From Paguma larvata (lineage: Eukaryota; Chordata; Mammalia; Carnivora; Viverridae): DNA of 64,000 bases. The stretch lies in contig CM057826.1 in assembly GCA_030068075.1 (NCBI GenBank), forward strand, positions 70,901,312 through 70,965,311, read 5' to 3'. The notes beneath the pieces are model-generated. The model saw only the letters and a program-made list of their open reading frames with translations, did not search any database and was not told where the DNA came from. The translations under genes and the position numbers were made by a program. Shown in pieces: positions 12,035 through 22,230 of this stretch. Numbering within the stretch: the first letter of the stretch is position 1; every line of letters starts with the position of its first letter.

Positions 12035-12450
12035 GTTACAATTTAAAGATTGTCAAAAGAAGGATAAATTTCATGCCATTTTCTGTTCTCATTACAATCT
12101 TCAGATTGTTATGAGAACGGATTAATTTTGCTCAATTTTCTGCCCTCGTTACAGACTGTTATGAGAATGGATTAATTTTATGACATTTTCTTCTTTCATT
12201 ATAATCTTTGTTATGGGAATGAGAATATGTAATGAGAATGAGAGCATATCAAGCATTAAAAGGTCTGTGAGAGCTCATGACAAAGATTGTAACAAGAAGA
12301 GAAAACGGCACCCAATCCATTCTTGTGACAATTTTAAGATTGCCAAGCGAACCCAGAGTGACACTGCATTTATCCACTCTGAAGACAAAGATTGTTGAGA
12401 AAATGGGAATGAGAGCAAAATTAATCAGTTTTTCTGACAATCCTGAGACT
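12035..12450. repeat. Degenerate minisatellite with direct and inverted units
   Basis: A unit of roughly 55-60 bp built around CAATCTTCAGATTGTTATGA and GGATTAATTTTGCTC repeats about three times in direct orientation (12040-12190). Related units then recur in reverse complement (about 12270-12350 and 12385-12445), where GAGCAAAATTAATC mirrors GATTAATTTTGCTC. The arrangement is a large imperfect palindrome with a short spacer. It could be a palindromic non-autonomous DNA transposon or a rearranged minisatellite; I do not know a family name. Confidence 0.6.
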
Positions 12451-12564
12451 GTACTTAAGGGTACAGTATTTTTTTCTGTGATACAGTACTTAACTTGAAA
12501 ACGTGTGCATTGCAATTAAATGTTATTTACTGGAAAATGTCATTTTCATATTTTATTTATTCTA

Positions 12565-12700
12565 TTTCGTTTTTTTTTTCAATTTTTCTCTTCTTTCTCA
12601 TTCACTCTTTAATTCCTTCTTTCTTTTGTTTCCTCCTATTCTCCTCTCTTCTTCCCTTCCTCCCTTCTGCTTTCTTTTTTATCTTTGATGTGTATTATGA
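12565..12700. repeat. Polypyrimidine low-complexity tract
   Basis: An almost pure C/T plus-strand run with irregular CTTC, TCCC and TTTT blocks, including CCTCTCTTCTTCCCTTCCTC. The open frames here are compositional. Confidence 0.85.
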
Positions 12701-13134
12701 CCTGTATTTTTAAAATACTATTACATTTAAATGGAAATTAGTATCATCTGAAACGACAATACAAAAAAGAGAAAATAACATACACAAAAAAGAGTGGCAA
12801 TGTGAGGCAGAACCTCAATCAGCCATTGTTTTTATTGTTTCAAATTATTTATTTGAATCAACTGTCCTCACATGCCCAGAAAAAATTTTTGGTTTTGTAG
12901 AAGTTACTAGACCAGTCAACATATGAAACTGTCCTATGTCTGCAAATATATGCTATTTAATAGTTTAATTTGCTAATAAATAGGTCACTGCCTTATAATA
13001 TGCGCTCAAAAACTTGAGGAGATATACCTACTACTTTATCTGAATAATAGCAATGGTCCCATTTTGTGGGGAACAATCCAGTAGCTTCAACGTACCTTTG
13101 CTTGCTCTTCATCCAATTAAGAAGCCTCAGTTAC

Positions 13135-13352
13135 GGGGCACCTGGGTGGCTCAGTCAGTTAAGCGTCTGACTCTGGTTTTGGCTCAGGTCATGATCTCAC
13201 GGTTTTGTGAGTTTGAACCCTGCATCGGGCTCTGCACTGGCAGCATAGAGTCTACTTGGGATTCTCTCTCTCTCTCTCCTTTTCTCTCTATGTCCCTCCC
13301 CTACCTGCGCTCTGTCTCTTCCAAAATAAATAAATAAACTTAAAAAAAAGGA
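13135..13352 (+). mobile_element. CAN SINE, full length
   Basis: The head GGGGCACCTGGGTGGCTCAG is intact and the tail ends TAAATAAACTTAAAAAAAA. Target duplication CCTCAGTTA lies immediately left (13125-13133) and right (13354-13362). A sense frame runs through most of the element, as in several other copies here. Confidence 0.95.
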
Positions 13353-13840
13353 TCCTCAGTTAAATAATTATTTTAAAACATCTTATTTACAGAATATAGT
13401 CAGTTAAAAATACTATTACTTGGAAAAAATGCCAATATCCTTTGGTATGGATATATAAAAAACACACACATTTGAGTATTTTATATATATGTATTGAGTT
13501 TGCATATAAAGAAAAACCTTGGTTTGTGATTATATAATTCCAGAAACATGCTTGTAATCCAAAGCCCTTGTATATCAAACCAAATTTCCCCATAAGACAT
13601 AATGGAAACTAAGATGATTCATTCCCAAACCCCAAAATATTCATATAAAAATGATTATAATACTGTAATATAATATAAAATAAGAAAGTAAATATAAAAT
13701 ATAAAGAAAAATAAACTTATCCTTGAAAACCTTCCTGGCTGATGTGAAGGAGACAAGAGAAGGGAGGGTTATTGTGTAGGACAACTTTCACTATCACTAA
13801 CGGAATCACTGCTGTTTATTGGCTCAATGGAATCTTCTTC

Positions 13841-14062
13841 TTATGCAACTTTAACAAGGAACCCATCCAACGACACCTGCTTTTGCCTCCTTTTGAGGAT
13901 TGCGCAGAAATGTGACATTGCATTGTCGTGAAACAGATTCATCAGATTCATTGCTTGCACTGCTACAGTTTTATTCAGATGGTGCTTTTCTACAAATTTT
14001 TGCACTGTTTCCCACATTTTACACATCTTCCTAATCTCAGTGTAAGTGAAAGTTTCCTCCAC
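13841..14062 (-). pseudogene. Tigger transposase C-terminal relic
   Basis: This 73-codon minus-strand frame includes TEIRKMCKMWETVQKFVEKH, then NDNAMSHF-like wording (HDNAMSHFCAILKRRQKQ) and ends SLDGFLVKVA. These are typical words from the end of Tigger transposases. Pogo/Tigger transposases cut and paste DNA through a DDE/D catalytic domain. That domain is not present here, so the fragment is inactive. It lies inside the inverted-repeat-bounded element. Confidence 0.75.
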
Positions 14063-14104
14063 CTTTTTTTCCTTCTCTTCTGGACATGTGATGCAAATGT
14101 AGAC

Positions 14105-14195
14105 TTCTTATAAAATCTTGCAATTTGGGCCACATGCATACCTTCCTCATACTTCTCATAGATTTCACTGTAATCATCTCCTTCTTACCGTCTTT
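14105..14195 (-). pseudogene. Tigger transposase N-terminal (DNA-binding) relic
   Basis: Read on the minus strand, the DNA encodes wording like EIYEKYEEGMHVAQIARFYK once a frameshift is allowed. This corresponds to the first helix-turn-helix of pogo-type transposases. It directly abuts the C-terminal relic, which shows that the catalytic middle was deleted. The match rests on memory of the family pattern. Confidence 0.55.
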
Positions 14196-14711
14196 TTTTT
14201 CAACCTTTTTCTACACGGGGACCATTGTACATACTCACATGGATGTTGACTACAGTACAGTATTAATAAACTTGTGATATACTGTACTTAATGTACCTGG
14301 CAATAAGGCAGCAGAGGAAAGGGTCTCTATCAGCAGGCAGCCTGACTGAGAATGAAGCAAAGCGTTCCTAAGCTACTCTTGCATGGAAAAGCAAAGGACC
14401 GTAGGTACTATGAGGTGACAAAAAATACACTAGTGCCAGTTGTGGGCACCTTCCAACGTTCTGAAAAGTATCAGATTTCTGCTAAACACCATGGCCTGAG
14501 ACCGAGCATCCAAGCCTGGGAGATGATCACCTACAATCCCAGAGAGAAAGAGAGAGAGAAAGAGAAGAACCATGGGCTCTGTTGTGATCATGTGACATCT
14601 GGCACCATGTATGACTTGTATTGCAAGATATCACTCATCAAGATAAAATTTATTAGAAATGTTTGCTCATCTTGCAGAACACTCACAGAACAATCCAAGG
14701 TTTTACTGTAT

Positions 14712-15514
14712 ATGTATTGGGTATGTGCATGTGTATGTATTTGTCTATATAGGTCTACATATATTTATATAAACACATATATGTGTGTGTATGATGTTGG
14801 AACATAGTTTTTAATAGCATATATTAGATAAATGAAAAAAACTGAAAAAAACTGAACTGAAAAAAATTAGTCAATTTGCTATAATCAAATTAATACCACA
14901 AATATTGCCTGTAGTATTACTGAATACCTTTTTAATAACAGACAAAATATTCAAGAATATCACACAATTTACTTTGTTATTATTTCAAGACTGTACATGA
15001 ACTTTCATATATAAGTATTTTATAAAAGAAATGTGACTTTTCTATTAAAACCCAAGAGGTAAAGTTCTTACAGAATCATGAGATCATTAATCCTGAGATC
15101 ATTAAGCTGTATTTCTTATTTCAAACCACTCTGTTCATTCTTAAATATGGCAAGCACTACTAGAAACTAATGTATACAGAGTGGGTAAAAAAATAAATGT
15201 TTTGCATTGATCAAAATTTGATATCATATCTAGGAAAGCTTCTTGACCACATGCTAAAATGACTTATTTAATGTGTTTTTGATGAATCAATATCGGTGCA
15301 ATCTTAATGATTTCATTTATGAACTCACTTCAACCTATTTATTTAATTATTTTTTCTCATGACACAAAATCTTTAGCTTTTTTCTTCTCTAGTTGGGACT
15401 TACACATGGTTTACAATTTTGGAGCATACTTATATTTGTTATGTATGTGTAACATCATCATAAGCAATATTCTCTAGAATACTAAGCTGCACCTAGACTC
15501 ACGGGGCAATGACC
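14712..15514. other. Unassigned AT-rich DNA
   Basis: Begins with a degenerate TATATG/GTGTATG run (14712-14795). A short internal direct repeat, ATGAGATCATTAA next to CTGAGATCATTAA, lies near 15078-15107. Nothing else recognised. Confidence 0.5.
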
Positions 15515-15788
15515 ACTGGGAAGGCCTAGAGATCAAGTAGTAAGCCAGCAGGCAAAAGCCAAGCCGACCCAGAAGTGGAAGGAGTGATGAAAGTCAAATA
15601 CCCTGAAAAGAAGGTCATCTATGGCCTCATGAAGCTGGGAACCTGGCAGTGGACCAGAACCGCTAGCACAGGCACTTCCTGGCCACAGACAGCAGATGTA
15701 CTTACAGTACAAACCATGCGAGTCCAGCTGGCTGGGCTGGGCACAGCTCACATGTACATAATCAGAGCCACAGTAAATTCTATTTCAG
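15515..15788. other. GC-richer island of unknown origin beside the RALA pseudogene
   Basis: This patch is visibly richer in G and C than its neighbours and gives open frames on both strands (93 codons plus, 72 codons minus). I cannot name a parent gene or repeat. The junction with the RALA relic at about 15789 is abrupt. It may be a second retrocopy fragment, a chimeric retrotransposition partner or an old repeat. Confidence 0.3.
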
Positions 15789-16155
15789 AGGTCTTCCATC
15801 TTTCTTTCTCAACTTTCTTTCCCTCATTAAATCAAAAAATACTTTGCCACCATTAGCTCACATTTTAGCAGATGGTTCAACATAGTTAACATTTTGCTGA
15901 TTGGGTGGGCTCTTTACCTCTTCTACAGAAACCTTTATCTTCTAGATCTGATTTGTTACAAACCAGCAGAAATGGAACATCCTCATCTTCCTTTACTCTT
16001 AAAATCTGCCCCCTGAAGTTAGCTGTGGCTGCAAAGTAACAAAGAAGATATAGAAGATACCTTCCCCACTCTGGGAGTGCTGTCTGAAATTGCAGCCTAG
16101 TCTTCCTGTTCAGGTGATTTAAGTTTAAATACAGCAATATCAATGTGCTTCAAAA
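15789..16155 (-). pseudogene. RALA: RALA processed pseudogene, truncated at both ends
   Basis: RALA is a Ras-family GTPase. On the minus strand this copy encodes [16 protein letters not shown], followed by CNKSDLEDK, which holds the NKxD guanine-specificity motif. The coding match continues without introns through VNYV-like and SAK-like words to FFDLMRE-like sequence ending near codons for KMED. That corresponds to the middle and C-terminal third of the G domain. Upstream, GAACAGGAAGACTAGGCTGC corresponds to the switch II region (GQEDYAA), with the Tyr codon now a stop. Deletions remove part of the following region and several residues after LEDK, and the frame is broken repeatedly. No poly-A tail or target duplication was found, and the 3' end is replaced by unrelated DNA. 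RALB is a less likely parent. Confidence 0.85.
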
Positions 16156-16503
16156 GAGTCTGACGCATTAAAAAAAAAAAAAAGACTCAGTTTTCTTGTA
16201 GTGGCACCCTTGAAACCAGTTAAATATGAAGGTGATTTCAGGTGAAACAGTAAGAGTATCTAATGGATTAGGAGGAACATTCATGGTACATGTACCATGG
16301 GAAAAGAGGGGATTATATTAGCTCTCTAGAAAAAAAAAAAAGGATCTGACATACTAATTTAACCTCTCTGATTTAAGTTCTTGACCTAACTCATCTTCTA
16401 AAACAAAGATTAAGGACCTACCTAGCCTATATCCTTCTCAGATGCCCTAAGTAAACGCACCCATTCTATTGTTGCTATAATGGGCTATTAAAATGCAAAG
16501 TTT

Positions 16504-16746
16504 GGGGGTGCCTGCATGATTCAGTTTATTAAGCCTCAGACTCTTTATTTTGACTCAGGAACCATGAGATCAAGTACCACGTCGTGTGTGTGTCTCTCTC
16601 TCTCATAATAAATTAAAATTTAAAATAAATAAATAAATGAATAATGGATGAATGAATGAATGAATGAATGAATAAGTAAATGAATGAATGAATGAATGAA
16701 TAAGTAAATGAATGAATGAATGAATGAATGAATAAATAAGTAAAAC
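16504..16746 (+). mobile_element. CAN SINE with tail expanded into a tetranucleotide array
   Basis: The head GGGGGTGCCTGCATGATTCAG is followed by a shortened body and an A-rich tail that turns into a TGAA-type array. A perfect 14-bp target duplication, AAAATGCAAAGTTT, flanks the SINE plus the array (16490-16503 and 16747-16760). The array therefore arose inside the inserted tail and is not a separate feature. Confidence 0.93.
16622..16745. repeat. (TGAA)n / (TAAA)n tetranucleotide microsatellite
   Basis: Runs of GAATGAATGAATGAAT are interrupted by AAGTAAAT and AATAAATAAG. The sub-block AATAAGTAAATGAATGAATG is itself duplicated, so slippage and a larger tandem duplication both contributed. 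Confidence 0.95.
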
Positions 16747-16760
16747 AAAATGCAAAGTTT

Positions 16761-19625
16761 GACTACATCTCTTAGCTGCCACCTGTCATCCAAAAAATAA
16801 TGCCAGAGCATCTTAGAACACTCAAGGTGCTCAGTGATTGACCCTTGCTTACCCTTCTAGCTCTCATCCATTGCATTTAGTTATAGTCTACATTATGTTG
16901 TTTCTACTGTGCATTTGGTCATGCTAATAATTCTTCGTTTTGAACATATTTCCACATCAGTCTTCCTGATCCATACTTCCTCATCCTCTGTGTCATAGGT
17001 TGTCACCATTTGTCTAGAAAGGGCTAGGGGCCCAAGTCACTGTGGCTGTTCTTCTATAATGTTGGCACAATATGTATTGAAGCTCTCCACCTGTGTGTTT
17101 GTGTGCCTGCTTTGTCCCATTCCAAACTCTTGGTTCATAATTTGTATTAACTTAGTTCGTAATCTAAGTTCCTAGCATACTATTCACTCATAGTTGGCAC
17201 CCAAGAAAACATTTATGTATGAGAGACCAAAGATGAGTTCTTACCGCAAAGTAGTATTTACAGATATGATACTTTAAAAATTATATTTCAACAGATAGCC
17301 TAGCAGTTAATGATATTTTAATGTAACACAAATGATTTTAGGAAGGGCTGACTTATTTTAAACTGATACTTTTCTTTAACAATTTTTATTATGGAAACAA
17401 CAAAAGAGGAATTTTTAACTTTTTGAGTATTTGTTTCCAAAATAATGTTTAAATAATGTAGAGACAAACATCAACCTCAGGACAGATAATTTGGCAGTTG
17501 AAGTAAAAAAAAATAATAATTTTGAGGGTCTTTTAGGGGAAAGTTAAGGGTTTTTCAATAGTATGGATTGGTAAACTTATACAACTCGTCGGATAATCAT
17601 TTGATTCCACAATTTATATTACATGCATATTCAATGTATATGTTACTCTGACAATGAAATGTGATATGATGATTAATTTGTAGGGCCACCTCTATTAGGG
17701 CACAGTTTTTTGTAAGTGAATAAACATTCATTCAATACTATGAGTAGAATCAATTAACTTCATTTTCAGATGTGCAGGGCCACTGAAGAATATCTTATAG
17801 GGTTTAAGGTGTTGGTAATCATGGAAGAGAGGAATCTGCTCCAAAATGGTGGCTGGAGAAAGTCTTGCCTATTAACTGGAAAGGTGATGATTAATTAGTT
17901 TCATTTGGAGACTACCTCCTATCTTTTCCTTTGTTTCTAAAAATTAGTTGACTTAAATGAAATGCTTAGAATTTCTCTGATATGCCTTGAACAATAATAA
18001 CACACATACATACACACATAGGCAGGCAAAGACAACACATTCCTTTGGTGGTTAGAGGTGAGGTTGGGGTGGGGGGTAGCAACAACAACAACAAAAAGCA
18101 TCCCAACAAAGAGCCCTGGAAAAAAGCTAAAACTTACTCTGTTTTGTCAGGGTCTGATGTCAGATGTAAAATGAATAGGTCTGTTTTGAGGTCAGAATAA
18201 GAAGAAAAAGATCAACATGACCTCTGGGAAATAAGGTTATTTGACATTTGGGGGATTATCTGCTAAAGGCATTGGCCTTGTATCAGAGTAAAGGCTTGAC
18301 AGGCAGAGAAGACTTCATTTTCCCCACAGTGAAATATAAAGGCAGAAGCTAAGCCCACGCCTCCCCTCAGCAAGAGCAGTTGCTGAAATCAGTAGCCTTG
18401 ATCGATGATGCATTTTCAAAATCAAAACAAGCATCAGTGTCTCCAATCTAATCACATCTCCTAAAGCTACTGCTTCCTGTGGGAATTTAATTGCTGCAAC
18501 ATTAGACTCCCGACAACAGGCACTTCTCAAGGCTACCCATCAGGGCAGGGACAAAAATCAGTGGGATAGTGTCAAAGCTGTTAGACACAAAACCTGTTAA
18601 AGACCCCAAGTGTATAATTTTCCTCCCTCAATTTCAGCAGTAAAATTTTATGGATCTTCTATAACAAGTTTAAAAATGCAGCGGCATTATACTAACCATG
18701 AAAAGGATAAAAATATTTTTGTCTGGTAAAAACTCACCTTTATTTTTTCCATGTTCTAAAACATACTCTGACACAAAAAATATTACTGCTTTGTTGTGAT
18801 CTGTTTTTACCATCATTTCCATATGAAGACCTGGAAGTTAAGTGGTTAACTTGTATTCACAGGCTTATTAAATTTTTAACTGAAATTTTCATAATATAAT
18901 ATCTGTGCATATTAACCAAAAGGAACAATTTTTCTAACTAAAACAAACAGAAACAGTCTTACTTCAGATCTCAAACTCATTAAATCTTTTTTAATACATG
19001 GCACTCTTTTTTCCACTATTCTCTCAAGACCCTTCTGCCAGGAGAATTACTTTCTTCCTAATATCATCATAGGAGCTACAAGCTGTATGTTACTTTATCT
19101 GAGTTATTCTTTTTACATTACGCATATCACAGAGAAAATGAGCAAAAAAAAAAAAAAACAGGAAAACTGATGAGAATTTAATGCTAAGAGCAAAGTAAAT
19201 CTTGAAATTTTAAAATACTAAATTGAAAGATCCACAGTAAAATGTAATGTGGAGAAATCTCATGAGGTCTAAATAATATTATGGGTTTTCACCGAACATG
19301 AAGGGATATATCTTGATATTATACAAAGTATCTTATTGTACTTGGCTAAGCTAGACATAAGATGTGTTGCTTTTCTTCCCTAGTGGGAAAGAAGTCAAGA
19401 TTTTACTAATAACCTTTTATGGAAACTATTGGCAACTTTCATCTCTATCTAAACCGCCCTTCTTTAATGAGATTCATATTCTAAATAAGCATGTTGTTAT
19501 ATTCACATTTTAAGAATAGTATAGCTATGATTATTCATTTATGACCGACATAGTAACTATTGTAGTACTTTGTGGTTTAAGGTCACACGCATCACCTTAT
19601 CTGAAAATTATCAAAATTTTCTAAG
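16761..19625. other. Unassigned DNA, about 2.9 kb without SINEs
   Basis: Mostly AT-rich with no recognised repeat. A (CAA)n run lies near 18080-18095. The stretch 18310-18600 is mixed in composition and free of low-complexity runs, and looks like a candidate conserved element. Words near 17130-17225 faintly resemble the 3' end of an L2 element. A 71-codon minus-strand frame at 18315-18530 has no recognisable relative. Confidence 0.4.
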
Positions 19626-19629
19626 ATAC

Positions 19630-19750
19630 TTTAGTCTCCAGTTTATTCATGAGGAAATAGGACTAACTGATTTGTTCAAAACCCCAGAGCTAAAAAATGA
19701 GGATTTGGAGCTTAAAAATCAGCATAGTAATTGCATGACAAATAAATTTG
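19630..19750 (-). mobile_element. MIR relic
   Basis: Wording such as TCATGAGGAAATAGGACTAA, then TTCAAAACCCCAGAGCTAA and GATTTGGAGC, matches the MIR core read in reverse (ATGAGGAAACTGAGG type). It is highly diverged. Confidence 0.55.
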
Positions 19751-19804
19751 ATATCACACAGAGTATTTAATATTTAGACATTTACTTCTGAGTACTTGTT
19801 GACC

Positions 19805-20195
19805 TTCTGCCACTGGTTGTTTCAATTATCCATTGCTGCATAATAAGCCATCCCCAAATTTAGAGGATTAAAACAACCACCATTAACTACCTTTCATGAT
19901 TTTATAGGTAGACTAAGCGGTTTTTTAGTTCGATGTGGTGTGATCAGAGGATACAGTCTATGGCCAAAATGTTCAAAATGGCCTCTTACAAGGGTATCAG
20001 GTTAGATTAGGTGCTGGTTGGGAGATCAGCTGAGGTTGCTGACCTGGGGCCTTTGGTTTCCTCCATGGGGTCTCCTTATGTAGCTTCTCTGGTTTCTTCA
20101 CAGAATAGTGACTATATCTAAGAAAGGATATTCAAGTAATAAAGACACAAGTTATAGATCTCTTAAAGCCCAGTCTCAGACTTATACTTATGTTG
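19805..20195 (-). mobile_element. MLT1-type (MaLR) LTR, minus strand
   Basis: The left side reads GCTGCATAATAAGCCATCCC and then TTAAAACAACCACCATTAAC, the reversed 3' end of MLT1-type LTRs. Later words such as CTCTGGTTTCTTCACAGAAT fit the reversed MLT1 middle. No internal region is attached. Confidence 0.55.
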
Positions 20196-20213
20196 CATTC
20201 TGTTGTTCAAAAT

Positions 20214-20833
20214 TGTGGGGAATAAGTTTAGGAATTCCCAGAGCTTGCACCAATGGGTTAACAGGCTTAGGACGAAGCGTCTGAGATTAGATAAACGAGG
20301 TGAAAACACCCCCCACATGGAACAAAAGCATAGAGCAGAAAGATGCTTCCACAGGACGAAAGCATCCAGAATAGGTAAACAGGTAAAGAGAGTAACAGAC
20401 AGCTGCAGCAGGGTGAAATTGCCCAGAGATAATTAGAAAAAAAAAAAAAGGGGGGGGGCCTTCTTGACCCTGAGGTAGCATGCTCTGTCTTACCCTCTAG
20501 GCATGTTAAGATAATCAGACACAGTGCCTGGTACCTGCTGTCAACAGCCATCTGCTCTTGGCACCAGAATTTTATTTTGTGTTGACCCAAATCCCTAAAA
20601 CCACATATCTTTGAAACCCCCTTTCTCTCATACACTTGAGTTAATTATCACTGTTTCACTGTCTCTTTCTGCATGTCCATCACGTTTGTAAGCCTTCTGA
20701 TCCTAATAAACACAGAGCAAGGACCCTAACTTGAGGCTCTTGTCTCCTCCTGGACATTAGCCTCTCTTGTATTCAATTCTGTGTCCACGCTCTTGCTGGA
20801 CAAGAGGGAAATCCAGACTCAAAGTCTGCAACA
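20214..20833 (+). mobile_element. Solo ERV LTR with perfect 6-bp target duplication
   Basis: This 620-bp block starts TGTGGGGAATAAG and ends TCTGCAACA, giving the TG...CA ends of an LTR. The 6-bp sequence CAAAAT lies exactly on both sides (20208-20213 and 20834-20839). A 6-bp duplication is typical of class II (beta-like) ERVs. An AATAAA signal at 20705-20710 precedes about 120 bp of GC-richer R/U5-like DNA. No primer-binding site or internal genes are present, so this is a solo LTR. The intact duplication suggests a relatively recent insertion. A 13-A then 9-G run at 20437-20458 is embedded in U3. Confidence 0.85.
20437..20458. repeat. A13-G9 homopurine tract inside the LTR
   Basis: Thirteen A followed by nine G in U3. 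It is prone to slippage and to sequencing error, so its exact length should be treated with caution. Confidence 0.9.
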
Positions 20834-20839
20834 CAAAAT

Positions 20840-21547
20840 GAATCATAGGGATAGTGAGGGTCACCAAGCAACTCTCTTTGTCTGGGGCTAACTTATGTAC
20901 TGCAGCACAGGACTTTTATCTAAAACCAGGGAATTCCTGGGAAAATCTGGAAGGTTGACTGTCCTAGACATGCCAAACTTAAGGGTAGAGAATACAGATT
21001 CCATTTTTGCTAGGGAAAAGAAAGGTCACATTATAAAAAAGCAGAAAGAGTTGATGTTTCATATCTTTGGAAATACAATCTACTCTTAATCACTGAGATC
21101 TGGGGGAATTTCATTCCTACCAGTTAGATTTAAGTTTAGTAAATATCCATAAATCTAATCTGAATGAATTATTTATTAGATTATTTACTGCTTCATTGTT
21201 TAAATAGTTTAAATTTAGAGATTTGCCAGTGAGGATATACGGTCTCACTCATTAGAAATTTTGCCAAAAAACCTGTAAGACCCAGAGGGATTGAGAATCC
21301 TTCTGTTGATGATTAGTATAGTTCAGTAACTCTTAGAGTTAATTTTGTGGACTACATTGAGAATCTAACCTACATCTGCAAGTTTTTTTTTATCTTTGTG
21401 AATTTTTTTTTCTGAATTTTCAGCCACCAATGTAACTTCTTTTAACACATGTTGCTTCTTTATTGGAAACTACTCATAAAAATATAATAACCTAGTTTTT
21501 TAGAAGTGTTAAGATAGCTGAATGGAGGAGTATTTTCAGTAACTCTA
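20840..21547. other. Unassigned DNA
   Basis: No repeat recognised. A 64-codon plus-strand frame (20895-21089) has no known relative. Confidence 0.5.
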
Positions 21548-21548
21548 A

Positions 21549-21745
21549 ACAACACTGTCCACTAGAACTTTCTAGAGTGATGGAAATGTTGTATAATAGA
21601 ACCTCGAACCAAATGCAGCTATTGAGCCCTTGAACTTAGGCTAGTGTGATCAAAGAAATGAATTTTTAATTGTTTCTAATTTTAATTAATTTATATTTAA
21701 AAAGGTAGATGTTAGGAGTTACCATGTTGAGCTGCACAGTTTTGA
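21549..21745 (+). mobile_element. Palindromic hAT-like MER relic
   Basis: Begins ACACTGTCCACTAGAACTTTC and ends in a decayed reverse complement (AGCTGCACAGT). The middle has GCAGCTATTGAGCCCTTGAA and then AATTTTAATTAATTTA. This is the layout of a common short non-autonomous DNA transposon with ends of the CTGTCCAATAGAA type. I am unsure of the family name. Confidence 0.5.
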
Positions 21746-21989
21746 CATCATGATTTTCTTTAGTCAGAAATAAAAGTAAAAGGAGAAAATAGCATATATG
21801 TAATATTGTTGAAGCATATATTAGGTTATCAAGGAAGACTATATTATCTTACAGAAGGGATCATCTAAACCTTGAAGATACATTTTTATTTTTTTAGATG
21901 TGAGAGTATAAAGTCAATGCTTAAACTACTAGTTCAAACCTGTCTTTATGATTCTGACAATAAGCAGTGTTTTAAGAACACATAAAGGC

Positions 21990-22230
21990 CATTATATATA
22001 TTATATAATATACATGTTATATAAATTTCAGGACAGAATAAAATATATAATATATTTAAGATATTATATCAAATATATAATATATATTATATAAATGCAT
22101 TATATATATTTCAGGATAGAACATATTTAATATATTATAATAATATATATTTAATATATATTATTAAATATATAATATATATTATATATTATATAAATAT
22201 ATTACATATATTTCAGGACAGAATAAAATA
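21990..22230. repeat. AT-rich array containing three copies of a TTTCAGGACAGAAT word
   Basis: TATATA/ATTATA runs separate three near-identical strings of the form ATTTCAGGACAGAATAAAAT starting near 22024, 22107 and 22209. Spacing is 83 and 102 bp, so this is a small tandem duplication of an 80-100 bp unit rather than plain TA slippage. Confidence 0.8.

Larger units (their letters stand above)
13507..14711 (-). mobile_element. Tigger (TcMar/pogo) DNA transposon, internally deleted, with terminal inverted repeats
   Basis: The left end reads AAGAAAAACCTTGGTTTGTG and the right end CAATCCAAGGTTTTACTGTA. These are inverted repeats of each other over the AAAACCTTGG core, and a TA dinucleotide lies beside each end, as expected for Tc1/mariner insertion. 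The subterminal wording AACATGCTTGTAATCCAAAG is Tigger-like. Minus-strand coding relics match the N-terminal DNA-binding region and the C-terminal tail of a Tigger transposase, with the catalytic middle missing. At 1.2 kb it is about half the length of full Tiggers. A GA-rich run near 14540-14570 is internal. Confidence 0.8.

Noticed and set aside
12495..12713. Hydrophobic Phe/Ser/Leu-rich frames resembling a membrane protein
   Set aside because: Caused by a polypyrimidine tract. There is no start context, and the two overlapping frames look alike.
14352..14807. Longest open frame (151 codons, plus strand)
   Set aside because: It lies inside and across the end of the Tigger element, antisense to its transposase relics. 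Its product is low-complexity and unlike any protein.
16171..16184. A14 run as the poly-A tail of the RALA pseudogene
   Set aside because: It lies on the 5' side of the minus-strand copy and would read as poly-T, so it cannot be its tail.
16620..16811. Repetitive array considered as a CRISPR-like or protein repeat
   Set aside because: It is a 4-bp microsatellite in a SINE tail with no spacers, in a mammalian genome.
20214..20833. Possible full provirus around the LTR
   Set aside because: No primer-binding site, gag/pol/env words or second LTR are present on either side; flanking DNA resumes directly after the 6-bp duplication.
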